From Geminicoccaceae bacterium (lineage in GTDB: Bacteria; Pseudomonadota; Alphaproteobacteria; Geminicoccales; Geminicoccaceae), in assembly GCA_028285265.1 (NCBI GenBank), contig JANQPX010000076.1, positions 1 to 64,000 of the forward strand: a DNA stretch of 64,000 nucleotides, written 5' to 3'. The notes beneath the pieces were generated by a model that saw nothing but the letters and a program-made list of their open reading frames with translations, did no database searches and was not told the origin of the DNA. Positions 16,385 to 24,330 of the stretch are shown here, piece after piece; position 1 is the first letter of the stretch, and the number at the start of each line of letters is the position of its first letter. Position numbers and translations under genes: made by a program.

Positions 16385-17959
16385 TCAGTCGCCAGACGGC
16401 CTGGTTTGAGCCGTCGGTGCCAGGCTCGTGACCGAGCCTTTCGGAACGTTAAGGCTGTGTTGCACTTGGCCTTTGTGATCGAGCACTTCGAGGAGGATGT
16501 CATTCGTGCCATCGGGAACGGGCAGAACCACCAAGCTGGTCTGATCCGATCCCAAGCCTTGCTGCGGCAGATGGAAGGCATGAGCCTCTGCGACGGACAA
16601 AACCAGACCTTCGGCGAAACCGTCATCCGGCATGCGTACGGCGATTTGCGGATGTTCGCTGGCATTGATATAGCCCTGAACAGGGCCATCCATGTTGATC
16701 CAAAAAATGTCCTTGCGGCCATCGCCATTCACGTCGGCAAGCAAAGGCGTATCGCCGAAGTTCGAATTCTCCAGCCCTGAACCGGTGTAAAATCTAGCGG
16801 TTCCCTCAGGATCACCGAGCAAGATTTTGCCTGGCAGCTTCAGCAACTTGTGCACCGGCCATTTCACGTAGTTTTGCGCCACCAGTAGGTCTTGCGCGCC
16901 ATCCCCATTGATGTCATCAAACACCCCACCCCATGCGAAACCAAAACCAGTGACACCGGCCTCTTGGGTTACATCCGTTAGTTTCATCGCCCCATCGTTG
17001 CGTAGGATCAGCCATTCCAACTCCATAGGTTGGTCGTCCCGCAAATCGCCACCGACGAGAAAACCGGGAACGGAATTGCCGGCATTGCTGAAGAAAAGAT
17101 CAATATCGCGGTCGCCATCGATATCGCCTAAGCCCACCCCCATCCAAAAGCCATATCCCGTCGGCAGGTCGATGGGTACGAAATCCTGCCCACCCTGGTT
17201 GTGCAGGATCTCCACTTCTCCGGTGTTCTGCGCCAACAAGATCTCCGGATAGCGATCGCCATCCAAATCTGCGATGGCGGAAACGAAGGTGTTCTGCAGA
17301 CCGCTCAGAGCGTCATTCGATCGCGTTTCAAATTCGTTATTGCCATCATTGATCAACATCACATTGCCCTTGGCATGGGCAGGATCATTGTAGACGGCGG
17401 TGCGGAAGTTGGGGGCATCCACAAACATGCTGAGATAAAGATCGATATCACCGTCCAAATCGACATCCGCCGCATTGACGGCCAGAGGCGTGCTGTCGGC
17501 GTCGGCGGTGAACGCGACCGGCTCCTTGACGAAGCTGCCGTCGGTATTGCGCCAGTAGATCAGGCCATCTTCGCCGGTGGTCAGAAGATCGACCGCGCCA
17601 TCGCGGTCGAGGTCGATCGAAAGAGCCCCGTGGATGGCCATCCCAGGGTCGATACCCCAATCCTCCGCAATGTCGACCAGCTCCCCTTGTTGCCAGTTCA
17701 AAAGTGCACTTGCCTGGTCCGCACCGCCACCGACGAACACTTCGTCATCGCCGTCGCCATCGACATCGATAGCCGCGGCCCCGACCAGCGGATGACTGCT
17801 CTCGCTCTGCCAACGATGTTCGAAGGGGACCTCGATCGATTGAAATTCCGGTGCGGCAATCCGCTCCGGCGGTGGATTGGAACCCTCATAACCCAAGATC
17901 CCGCAACCCGTCAGAGCAACTGCCGGCAGGATCGCCACCAGAACGTTCGTGTTGTTCAT
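16385..17959 (-). CDS. FG-GAP/VCBS repeat lipoprotein
   Basis: I chose the ATG at 17959 (GGAGCTCTTTC upstream), giving 524 residues with a lipoprotein signal whose lipobox is ALTGC near residue 19. A TTG at 18040 is an alternative but spoils the signal. At least seven calcium-binding-type loops follow (DVDGDGDDEV, DLDRDGAVDL, DVDLDGDIDL, DLDGDRYPEI, DIDGDRDIDL, DINGDGAQDL, DVNGDGRKDI), the mark of an FG-GAP/VCBS beta-propeller like that in CRTAC1 and integrin alpha chains. It is probably anchored in the outer membrane. The function may be adhesion or a structural surface role. Single-gene unit. Confidence 0.88.
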   Translation of the reverse strand: MNNTNVLVAILPAVALTGCGILGYEGSNPPPERIAAPEFQSIEVPFEHRWQSESSHPLVGAAAIDVDGDGDDEVFVGGGADQASALLNWQQGELVDIAEDWGIDPGMAIHGALSIDLDRDGAVDLLTTGEDGLIYWRNTDGSFVKEPVAFTADADSTPLAVNAADVDLDGDIDLYLSMFVDAPNFRTAVYNDPAHAKGNVMLINDGNNEFETRSNDALSGLQNTFVSAIADLDGDRYPEILLAQNTGEVEILHNQGGQDFVPIDLPTGYGFWMGVGLGDIDGDRDIDLFFSNAGNSVPGFLVGGDLRDDQPMELEWLILRNDGAMKLTDVTQEAGVTGFGFAWGGVFDDINGDGAQDLLVAQNYVKWPVHKLLKLPGKILLGDPEGTARFYTGSGLENSNFGDTPLLADVNGDGRKDIFWINMDGPVQGYINASEHPQIAVRMPDDGFAEGLVLSVAEAHAFHLPQQGLGSDQTSLVVLPVPDGTNDILLEVLDHKGQVQHSLNVPKGSVTSLAPTAQTRPSGD

Positions 17960-18096
17960 GAAAGAGCTCCAAAACTTGACGGCGTTGTTGAAGGATCCCT
18001 GGAAAAGCCGAGCTTTTCCTAATTGAGGTCGCTCACTCAACCTTCATGGCACCGGCCGAAGTCTTAGCGGATCATGAGGATTGATGGTACCCTCAA

Positions 18097-18125
18097 CGAA
18101 ATGTCCGCTTCATGGCACATTCTGC
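18097..18125 (-). repeat. partial copy of repeat B, inverted
   Basis: The reverse complement reads GCAGAATGTGCCATGAAGCG and onward, nearly identical to 16053-16082 within repeat B copy 2. Confidence 0.55.
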
Positions 18126-18158
18126 GCATTAACCCTCCTACAGAAAGCAGCTTGAAAT

Positions 18159-18250
18159 CCGACGGTTCGAGCAATTTCTCGCCGTGGTGTCCACTTACCG
18201 TCGCATAGTTCTCATTACGAAGCAGGGCGCCAAGGCCCACTCCTGACCCA
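18159..18250 (+). repeat. degenerate interspersed repeat, family C, copy 2
   Basis: Aligns without gaps with 3682-3773; the shared frame ends GAKAHS plus stop in both. Confidence 0.65.
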
Positions 18251-18401
18251 ACTTCGCCATAAGCTCCGAACGCGTTTGCGACCGAAACGAGTGATTAGCG
18301 GACCATCCAACAGGACGAATCGCTATCGCTATGTTTTTTCTATCAATGATGCGTTCGGGACAGCCTAATGTAGGGCGCATTCGGCGCAACCAAGCATTTG
18401 C

Positions 18402-19007
18402 TTAATTGGCCGCATACCGACACATCATCATTTCCACGGTGCTGTCTATGATCTGCGCCATGTCGGCTTCGCTGACGACCGGTGCGCCAAAAACTACCGG
18501 CCAGAAAGCCTTGGCTTTTAACAGGCCCAGAAATTCATCGGCCGCGTCCTCGGGGTTGTCCACGGTCAACTGTCCATCGTCGGTGGCGTCACGCAACATG
18601 TCGACAAAAATCGACTTCAGCTCCATCTTGCCTTGCGTCTCACCCGCAAGCTCAGGACTACGCAAGACCTCGCTGATGACGAGGCGGCTAGTGGCCATGA
18701 CAGTAGGGTCGGTCAGAACACGCCCTTTCGCCTTGGCCAAGAGGGTAAGCTGTGAACGCACGTCCTTGCCCTTCTGGTAGCGCACGTTCATATCGGCGCT
18801 TACACGCTCCCATAGTTGAACAACGATGGCCTGGAAGAGCTTCTCCTTACTCTCGAAATACCTATAGACCGTACGCTTTGACACGCAGGCTCGGGCCGAG
18901 ACGCGGTCCATATTGGCGGCTGCAAAGCCGTTTTCCTGAAACTCGGCCACGGCAGCATCGATGATCTGATCTTTTTTGGATACTGCGGGATTTAGGAGCT
19001 CGCTCAT
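18402..19007 (-). CDS. TetR-family transcriptional regulator
   Basis: From the ATG at 19007 the protein has 201 residues, normal for TetR; the frame could extend to 19061. Residues about 8-55 hold the TetR helix-turn-helix: IIDAAVAEFQENGFAAANMD, then SKRTVYRYFESKEKLF. The C-terminal part resembles the AcrR/TetR_C group. It is divergent from the two-gene oxidoreductase operon; half-sites GAGTTTAC in the 138-bp gap are good operator candidates. It probably represses that operon until substrate is present. Confidence 0.92.
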   Translation of the reverse strand: MSELLNPAVSKKDQIIDAAVAEFQENGFAAANMDRVSARACVSKRTVYRYFESKEKLFQAIVVQLWERVSADMNVRYQKGKDVRSQLTLLAKAKGRVLTDPTVMATSRLVISEVLRSPELAGETQGKMELKSIFVDMLRDATDDGQLTVDNPEDAADEFLGLLKAKAFWPVVFGAPVVSEADMAQIIDSTVEMMMCRYAAN

Positions 19008-19061
19008 GGTCCATGCATAGGGCGTCGATACCAGCTGCGTCAATCCGCCAGGGAAACGCAA

Positions 19062-19109
19062 GAGTTTACTTTGGAAGGTGATTCGCCTTAGGATAAACTC
19101 ACGAGTTTA
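19062..19109. promoter_or_regulatory. probable TetR operator
   Basis: The inverted repeat TAAACTC-AC-GAGTTTA spans 19094-19109, and a further GAGTTTA half-site stands at 19062-19068, between the divergent tetR and the oxidoreductase operon. Confidence 0.65.
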
Positions 19110-19145
19110 CACCTCGCAAGGCGGAATCTTATCTGGAGTCACAAG

Positions 19146-19610
19146 ATGGCATTCAAGCTCAATCTGAACGGAGTCGAACATACTGTCGATGCCGAACCCG
19201 GAACGCCCCTCTTGTGGGTCATCCGAGACGAACTCAAGCTGACCGGCACCAAGTTCGGCTGCGGCGTCGCCTCATGCGGCGCTTGCACCGTGCACATGAA
19301 CGGCGAGCCTGTGCGCTCTTGCCAGACCTATATCGAGGATGTCGAAGGTGCGGAGATCGCCACGATCGAGAAGATCGGTGACAACAAGGTCGGTGCTGCT
19401 GTGCAGCAGGCTTGGGTTGAGCTGGACGTGGTGCAGTGCGGCTATTGCCAGTCCGGCCAGATCATGTCGGCTGTTGGCCTGCTGACCGAGAATCCCAAGC
19501 CCAGCGTCGAAGAGATTCACGACTACATGGACGGCAACGCCTGTCGCTGCGCTACCTACCAACGAATTCGCGCCGGCATCCAGCGTGCATCCGAGATTCT
19601 GGAGGCCTGA
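19146..19610 (+). CDS. iorA: isoquinoline 1-oxidoreductase-type small subunit, [2Fe-2S] protein
   Basis: A 154-residue protein with two [2Fe-2S] clusters as in the xanthine oxidase family. The plant-ferredoxin-type cluster is ligated by C39, C44, C47 and C59 (GCGVASCGACTVHMNGEPV then C), and the helical-domain cluster by C98, C101, C133 and C135 (QCGYCQSGQ and CRCATYQR). It passes electrons from the molybdenum site of the large subunit to an outside acceptor. The large subunit starts 4 bp after its stop. The symbol follows Brevundimonas iorA; the substrate here need not be isoquinoline, since many aldehyde dehydrogenases share this form. Confidence 0.88.
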   Translation: MAFKLNLNGVEHTVDAEPGTPLLWVIRDELKLTGTKFGCGVASCGACTVHMNGEPVRSCQTYIEDVEGAEIATIEKIGDNKVGAAVQQAWVELDVVQCGYCQSGQIMSAVGLLTENPKPSVEEIHDYMDGNACRCATYQRIRAGIQRASEILEA

Positions 19611-19613
19611 TCA

Positions 19614-21791
19614 ATGACAATGCAAACATCCCGCCGCGGGTTCCTCATAAGCACCACTGCAGCTGCCGCTGTCCTGGTCGTTGGTGTCCGCGCCGATGGC
19701 GTGCTTGCTGCCGGCGATGCCGAGGCAATGCTGAACCCATTCGTCAAGATCACGGGCGATGGCCAAGTGGTCGCGATCATCAAGCACTTTGAAAAAGGCC
19801 AAGGACCGGCTACCGGTCTGTCCACGCTGATTGCCGAGGAGCTCGGAGTCACGATGGACCAGATCGGCTATGAGTTCGCCCCATCGAACCCGGAGCTTTA
19901 TGCCAACCTGGCCTTTGGTACATTCCAGGGCACTGGCGGATCGACGGCCATGGCTAACTCGTTCATGCAGTACCGCACCGCAGGCGCTGCGGCACGCGAA
20001 ATGCTGATCGCAGCAGCAGCCGAGGAATGGGACGTCGATTTGGCGTCACTCGACATCGTCGACGGCATGGTCACGAGCACTGACCGATCTGCTCCCTTGG
20101 GCGACTTCGTCGCTTTGGCCTCAAGCATGGATGCCCCGGCCGAGCCCAAGCTCAAGGATCCGAGCGCCTGGAAGCTGATCGGTAATCCCAGCGTCAAACG
20201 GGTCGACAGCGCTATCAAGGGCAATGGTCAGGCCGTCTATGCCATGGACATCCACCTGCCCAACCAGATGGTGGTAATGATCGCCCGCCCGCCCCAGCGC
20301 GGTGGTGTCGTCGCCGGCATCGACGACAGTGGGGCCGCGTCGGTCAAGGGGTTCATTCAAGCACTGCCCCTGCCCAACAAGGCTGGCGTCGCCGTTTATG
20401 CCGAGAGTACTTGGGCTGCCATGGAGGCGCGTGATGCGATCGAGGTCACCTGGGACAACTCGGCCGCCGAGACCCGCAGCTCCGAGGCCATTCGGGACGA
20501 GATCTTCGCTGCTCTGAATGCCGAACCGACCTACAATGTCAATAAAGCGGATCCCGCTGCGGTGGGCGCGGCCATCGATGGTGCCGTCAAGGTAGTCGAG
20601 AAGACCATGTACTTCCCGCTTTTGGCCCATGCGCCGATGGAGCCGCTGACCTGCACGATCGAGGCTACTGCCGACGGCGGTGTCCTGCTGCACGACGGCG
20701 CCCAGTTCCCCACCGGGCCGCATGGCGCCATGGCAGAGATCTTCCAACTGCCCATGGAGAAGATCCAGATCAAGACTTATTTGGCAGGTGGCTCATTCGG
20801 ACGGCGGGTGACTCCAACAGCGGATTACCAGGTCGAAGCCGCGCTAGCCTTCGTGATGACCGATCGGACACGTCCGGTAAAGCTCGTCTGGTCGCGCGAG
20901 GACGACATTCGCGGTGGCTTTTACCGCCCTGCCTTTGGCCACAGGGTACGCGTGGGTCTCGATGATGCCGGCAACATCGTTGGCTGGGACCATCGAGTTG
21001 CCGGGCAGTCGATCATGAAGGGCACGGCATTTGAGTCGTTCTCGGTCCGTGACGGCGTCGACCACAGTTCGATCGAAGGAACGTCGGACAGCCCGTACCA
21101 GATCCCAGGTATGTTCGTCGGACTGACGGACACGCCAAAGGCAACCGATACGCTTTGGTGGCGCTCGGTCGGGCATACCCACACCGCCTATGCCATGGAG
21201 GTCATGATGGACATGGCGGCGGAGGCCGCCGGCCGTGACCCGCTGGAGTTCCGGCTGGCCCACCTTAAAGGTGATGGTGCGGATCAGGTGAGGAAGGCGG
21301 CTGTTCTCAGTCTGGCGGCCGAGAAGGCGGGCTGGGGCAACGCCCCTGCGGGCCGGAGTCAGGGCATCGCGGCGCACAAGTCGTTTGGATCTTGGGTCGC
21401 CGAGGTGGTCGAAATCTCCGGCGATGCCATCAACGGTGTGAAGGTCGAGAAGGTCACCTGCGCCGTCGACTGCGGCATTCCGGTAAACCCGGACGTCATC
21501 AAGGCCCAAGTGGAAGGCGGTGTCGGCTATGGCCTAGGCCATGCGATGCGTGACGAGATCACGCTTGACGGCGGCGCGGTGGTTCAGTCGAACTTTCCCG
21601 ACTACGAACCCCTGCGCATCTCGGATATCGGCGCTATCGACGTGCACATCATCCCGTCGACCGAAGCCCCGACAGGTATCGGTGAGCCTGGCGTGCCTCC
21701 GGCAGCCCCCGCACTGGCCAATGCCATTGCACGGGCCGGGCACAGCGTTGCGCTACTGCCGATGGTGAATGACGGCGTCATCTTCGCTTGA
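19614..21791 (+). CDS. iorB: isoquinoline 1-oxidoreductase-type molybdopterin-binding subunit
   Basis: A 725-residue large subunit of the xanthine oxidase family, IorB branch. It begins with a twin-arginine signal (SRRGFLISTTAAAAVLVVG), so the enzyme is periplasmic. Molybdopterin-domain signatures include GGSFGRRVTPTADYQVEAA in the middle and the C-terminal GIGEPGVPPAAPALANA, whose Glu is the general base of the family. The usual N-terminal domain of cytoplasmic enzymes is lacking, as normal for IorB. No cytochrome c subunit and no XdhC-type maturation factor follow, so electrons must leave through an unlinked partner. Likely controlled by the divergent TetR protein. Confidence 0.9.
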   Translation: MTMQTSRRGFLISTTAAAAVLVVGVRADGVLAAGDAEAMLNPFVKITGDGQVVAIIKHFEKGQGPATGLSTLIAEELGVTMDQIGYEFAPSNPELYANLAFGTFQGTGGSTAMANSFMQYRTAGAAAREMLIAAAAEEWDVDLASLDIVDGMVTSTDRSAPLGDFVALASSMDAPAEPKLKDPSAWKLIGNPSVKRVDSAIKGNGQAVYAMDIHLPNQMVVMIARPPQRGGVVAGIDDSGAASVKGFIQALPLPNKAGVAVYAESTWAAMEARDAIEVTWDNSAAETRSSEAIRDEIFAALNAEPTYNVNKADPAAVGAAIDGAVKVVEKTMYFPLLAHAPMEPLTCTIEATADGGVLLHDGAQFPTGPHGAMAEIFQLPMEKIQIKTYLAGGSFGRRVTPTADYQVEAALAFVMTDRTRPVKLVWSREDDIRGGFYRPAFGHRVRVGLDDAGNIVGWDHRVAGQSIMKGTAFESFSVRDGVDHSSIEGTSDSPYQIPGMFVGLTDTPKATDTLWWRSVGHTHTAYAMEVMMDMAAEAAGRDPLEFRLAHLKGDGADQVRKAAVLSLAAEKAGWGNAPAGRSQGIAAHKSFGSWVAEVVEISGDAINGVKVEKVTCAVDCGIPVNPDVIKAQVEGGVGYGLGHAMRDEITLDGGAVVQSNFPDYEPLRISDIGAIDVHIIPSTEAPTGIGEPGVPPAAPALANAIARAGHSVALLPMVNDGVIFA

Positions 21792-21797
21792 ATTGCA

Positions 21798-21829
21798 TCG
21801 CGCCGCCGGAGGTGTCTCTGGCGGCGCGA
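21798..21829 (+). terminator. strong hairpin after the oxidoreductase operon
   Basis: Perfect 10-bp GC-rich stem TCGCGCCGCC / GGCGGCGCGA with a 12-base loop, starting 7 bp after the iorB-type stop. No long T-run follows. Confidence 0.65.
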
Positions 21830-21970
21830 CCACTTCTCACGGATCAAGCCAACCGTTGACTCCAGAGGAGCGATACCGAAACCCTTCGACGGACGTGCGC
21901 TTCGGCCATCAATTTCATGTATCCTGTATCTGTAGACTGAAGTCCGCAAGCGCAACGAATGGCTGCTTCT

Positions 21971-22165
21971 TCAGCAATCCTGTCTCCACATTTTCGCTTC
22001 GACTTCCTCGGCGGTCTTCTCGCGCCAACTTGTCCTGTCAGCGTCAACCAACTTCCGAGCGGCACGTGCTGGCGCAATCGCTGCGATTAGTACCGCAATG
22101 GCGGCGCAAATCGCAGTTACAATAGCGGCCCACGACGACGTCTGAAGAAAGAGCTGATTTTCCAC
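21971..22165 (-). CDS. small single-span membrane protein
   Basis: A GTG-started frame of 64 residues with AAGGAG six bases upstream. Residues about 10-35 form one membrane helix (SWAAIVTAICAAIAVLIAA), followed by a charged tail (RKLVDADRTSWREKTAEEVE) that is probably helical and cytoplasmic. Its GTG overlaps the TAG stop of another small frame to the right, a pattern of translational coupling that supports it. I do not recognise the family. Confidence 0.5.
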   Translation of the reverse strand: MENQLFLQTSSWAAIVTAICAAIAVLIAAIAPARAARKLVDADRTSWREKTAEEVEAKMWRQDC

Positions 22166-22446
22166 TATCGCTCCTTAGCGGGGCAGTAAAAAGATCCAAT
22201 GATAGAGACCGGCAAATAGTAGGTGAAGCAGAGCTTACAATCCCTCAGATCGTCAAAAGGCGTCGCTGGCCGGATTATCGTCTGGTGCTCATCCAGACGA
22301 TAGACGCGGGGCTTTACAAGCTGAGCGTCTCCTTGTCGCACACACGACTGGTGCGGCAGGACTTGGCTTGTGGCCAGAATCGGTGGGATAGACGCCGCTA
22401 TGCATGACGCCCAGAGCTTAGCAAGGCTAACCTCCGGTCTAGGTTG
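22165..22446 (-). CDS. possible small secreted, cysteine-containing peptide (start unclear)
   Basis: The minus-strand frame between a TAA just above 22446 and a TAG at 22165-22167 is open for 93 codons. It reads like a signal sequence (KLWASCIAASIPPILATS) followed by a mature part with cysteines (SCVRQGD, RDCKLCFTYY, FYCPAKER). No ATG, GTG or TTG start lies in frame, so it may use a rare start, be a remnant, or be fortuitous. The TAGTG overlap with the next gene argues for a real unit. CTG near the middle would be too far in to keep the signal. Confidence 0.3.
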   Translation of the reverse strand, partial: QPRPEVSLAKLWASCIAASIPPILATSQVLPHQSCVRQGDAQLVKPRVYRLDEHQTIIRPATPFDDLRDCKLCFTYYLPVSIIGSFYCPAKER

Positions 22447-22670
22447 TTAGAGCCCATCCAGGCAGCAGCGGCCTTCCGGGTTCTCGAAAAGAGAAAATTC
22501 TTATCTCACAAGAACTCCAAGAGCGAGCACAGAGAAAAAGCCACTACGCACAGACTATTTCGAAGCGAAAACCCCTGACGATTTTCAATCAAATCCATCC
22601 TTGAACAAGTTTCCATTGTAGATAGTCTTGTCTTCCAAATGGGACACTTCGATATTTGGAGCATTCATTT

Positions 22671-23903
22671 ATGGGCAGTCCGTCGGAAAGTGCCGGCTCA
22701 AATGGGCCGAGCGATTCACGCGACAGCGGCAGCGACGACAACAGGCCGGATCGGGAGAGCTTTAGTCGGGCCGTGGAGGACAACTCCCAAAGACCGGACC
22801 GGGCACCGGCTTCGACGCCTGAATCCTCGATGGCTCCTGACGACAACGAGGATGACAATCTTCCTGACAACGACAACAGCCCATCGTCAGAAACGTCAGG
22901 TACCAGCACGCCGAGCACCCCTGATGCAACAGATCCAGATGCTTCGGAACCGGAGGAAAAAGAGGACGATCGCAGCTTCTTTGATCGCGCCGGCGACTTC
23001 TTTGGCGGCCTTGCGCGCGACGTCCAGGATTTCGCCCGGGAGAACCCCAGGGTCGACAGCTACAGCAACCCGGTCGGCCTGGTCGACGCCGACGGCATCC
23101 AGCGCGGCGAAGTCGCAAGCCGCGTCCGGTCCTCCGGCACCAGCTCCGAAGACCTCGCCGAAAAACTCGGTTTTTCCTCACCCCAGGAGATGGCGGCGGC
23201 GCAAAATACGGATTTTATCGACAACAAGTATCAGCAGGAGTTGGCGCGAAGAGCGATCGAAGCTGCGGCGGTGCTGGATGAGCGCTATGGCCAACATCCA
23301 GAAATCTTAAAGGGCTTAGGGCCGGTATTCGCGAACCAGCCACCACTGGAAGATCTCGCCATTGTCGAAGCTATGCGCAGTCTACCACCGGATAAAGTTG
23401 CTGAAGCGATCGCGCAAGCCAAAGGGCAACTACCTGATATTCCGGCCGATGTTTGGGAGAAGACGGAAGCCGTTATGAAGGGAGCCCTGGATGGATCAGT
23501 AAGCATGCTGGGTCTCGCAGCAGCAATCGCCCAAACGGACAGCCCTCTACCTGGTCCCGCGGATTTGGTTGCCGTAGCGACAGTGATTGCAGGAGGTATT
23601 GCGGGTGGCGTCGATGCATACCAAGCTTACGATGATAGCCGAACCGCTGAGTTTGGCAGTTTGGTTGCAGAGTATGGATACTCGTTTAGCAATCCCGATA
23701 AGCTATCGAGACAAATGCAAAAGAGAGGATGGACAGAGCAGGAAATTATTGAAGCATTGCAAACAGAAGGCATCGCAGCCTCTGGGAAAAAAGGCGATGC
23801 TACGCGATATGAGCATCCAACAAATGGAAAGTCTATCGTTGTTGACAATGTGACCAACGAGATTTTTCACGTTGGAAAGAAGGGATATGAATATGACCGC
23901 TGA
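22671..23903 (+). CDS. polymorphic toxin with colicin E5-like C-terminal RNase domain
   Basis: The ATG at 22671 with GGAG eight bases upstream gives 410 residues. Residues 1-100 are low-complexity, Ser/Asp/Pro/Glu-rich and disordered. A helical middle (about 100-270) and a small glycine/alanine-rich hydrophobic segment (LVAVATVIAGGIAGGVDAY, near residue 300) follow, as in pretoxin regions. The last 70 residues carry the pattern GWTEQEIIEALQ ... GDATRYEHP ... KSIVVDNVTNEIFHVGKKG, which resembles colicin E5-type (BECR-fold) tRNA-cleaving domains. No signal peptide is seen, so delivery would be by a dedicated secretion system not in this window. The stop lies inside the immunity gene. Confidence 0.75.
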   Translation: MGSPSESAGSNGPSDSRDSGSDDNRPDRESFSRAVEDNSQRPDRAPASTPESSMAPDDNEDDNLPDNDNSPSSETSGTSTPSTPDATDPDASEPEEKEDDRSFFDRAGDFFGGLARDVQDFARENPRVDSYSNPVGLVDADGIQRGEVASRVRSSGTSSEDLAEKLGFSSPQEMAAAQNTDFIDNKYQQELARRAIEAAAVLDERYGQHPEILKGLGPVFANQPPLEDLAIVEAMRSLPPDKVAEAIAQAKGQLPDIPADVWEKTEAVMKGALDGSVSMLGLAAAIAQTDSPLPGPADLVAVATVIAGGIAGGVDAYQAYDDSRTAEFGSLVAEYGYSFSNPDKLSRQMQKRGWTEQEIIEALQTEGIAASGKKGDATRYEHPTNGKSIVVDNVTNEIFHVGKKGYEYDR

Positions 23904-24123
23904 TAGTTCGATTTATGTCATGCTCGTTAACGAGGGTATTGATGTCTGGCGGCCAGTTGATGCTGACAAAATTGATGACAACGTCTTTCGCATTCGTGAG
24001 CAACCTTACGATCGCGATGACGAGAAATGGGAGTTCGAGCCGGGCGCTGTTGTAGAATGCCGACCATCTACGAAAGGTGGTAAAGAAGTCCTGGTGGCTT
24101 ACCGACTGTTTTCGAGTGACTAG
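23887..24123 (+). CDS. immunity protein for the E5-like toxin
   Basis: A 78-residue protein from the ATG at 23887 (AAGGGAT directly upstream), overlapping the toxin gene by 17 bp so that its translation is coupled to the toxin's. The sequence is acidic, with a beta-rich pattern: SSIYVMLVNEGIDVWRPVDA, then FRIREQPYDRDDEKWEFEPG, then VLVAYRLF. Small acidic proteins of this type are commonly found directly behind polymorphic toxins. Immunity is inferred from overlap, size and charge, not from a named family. Confidence 0.7.
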   Translation: MNMTADSSIYVMLVNEGIDVWRPVDADKIDDNVFRIREQPYDRDDEKWEFEPGAVVECRPSTKGGKEVLVAYRLFSSD

Positions 24124-24330
24124 TCGTTCGTCAGGCAACCAAACACGATACATACAATATGTTGGGTGAGGCCGCCGGGACGGTACTGTCAAAGGAACCA
24201 CCTTGAGGTGACTTTCGCGACTCCAGTGGCCGGAATTGATGCTGTGGATGGCTCCTCTCGTGTATGGATACTTCCATGCCCAAGACCGATGTCGAAGTTG
24301 AACTGGCGGTACGTTCCAGTGAAACCTCAT

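Larger units (their letters stand above)
17960..18401. other. intergenic stretch with repeat C copy 2 and an inverted piece of repeat B
   Basis: Contains the inverted repeat B piece (18097-18125) and repeat C copy 2 (18159-18250). No gene recognised; the promoter of the FG-GAP gene should lie at the left end. Confidence 0.5.

Noticed and set aside
17201-18022. 273-codon plus-strand frame rich in Asp/Ile
   Set aside because: It is the complement of the FG-GAP gene; the regular Ile/Asp/Arg pattern arises from the repeated calcium-loop codons on the other strand.
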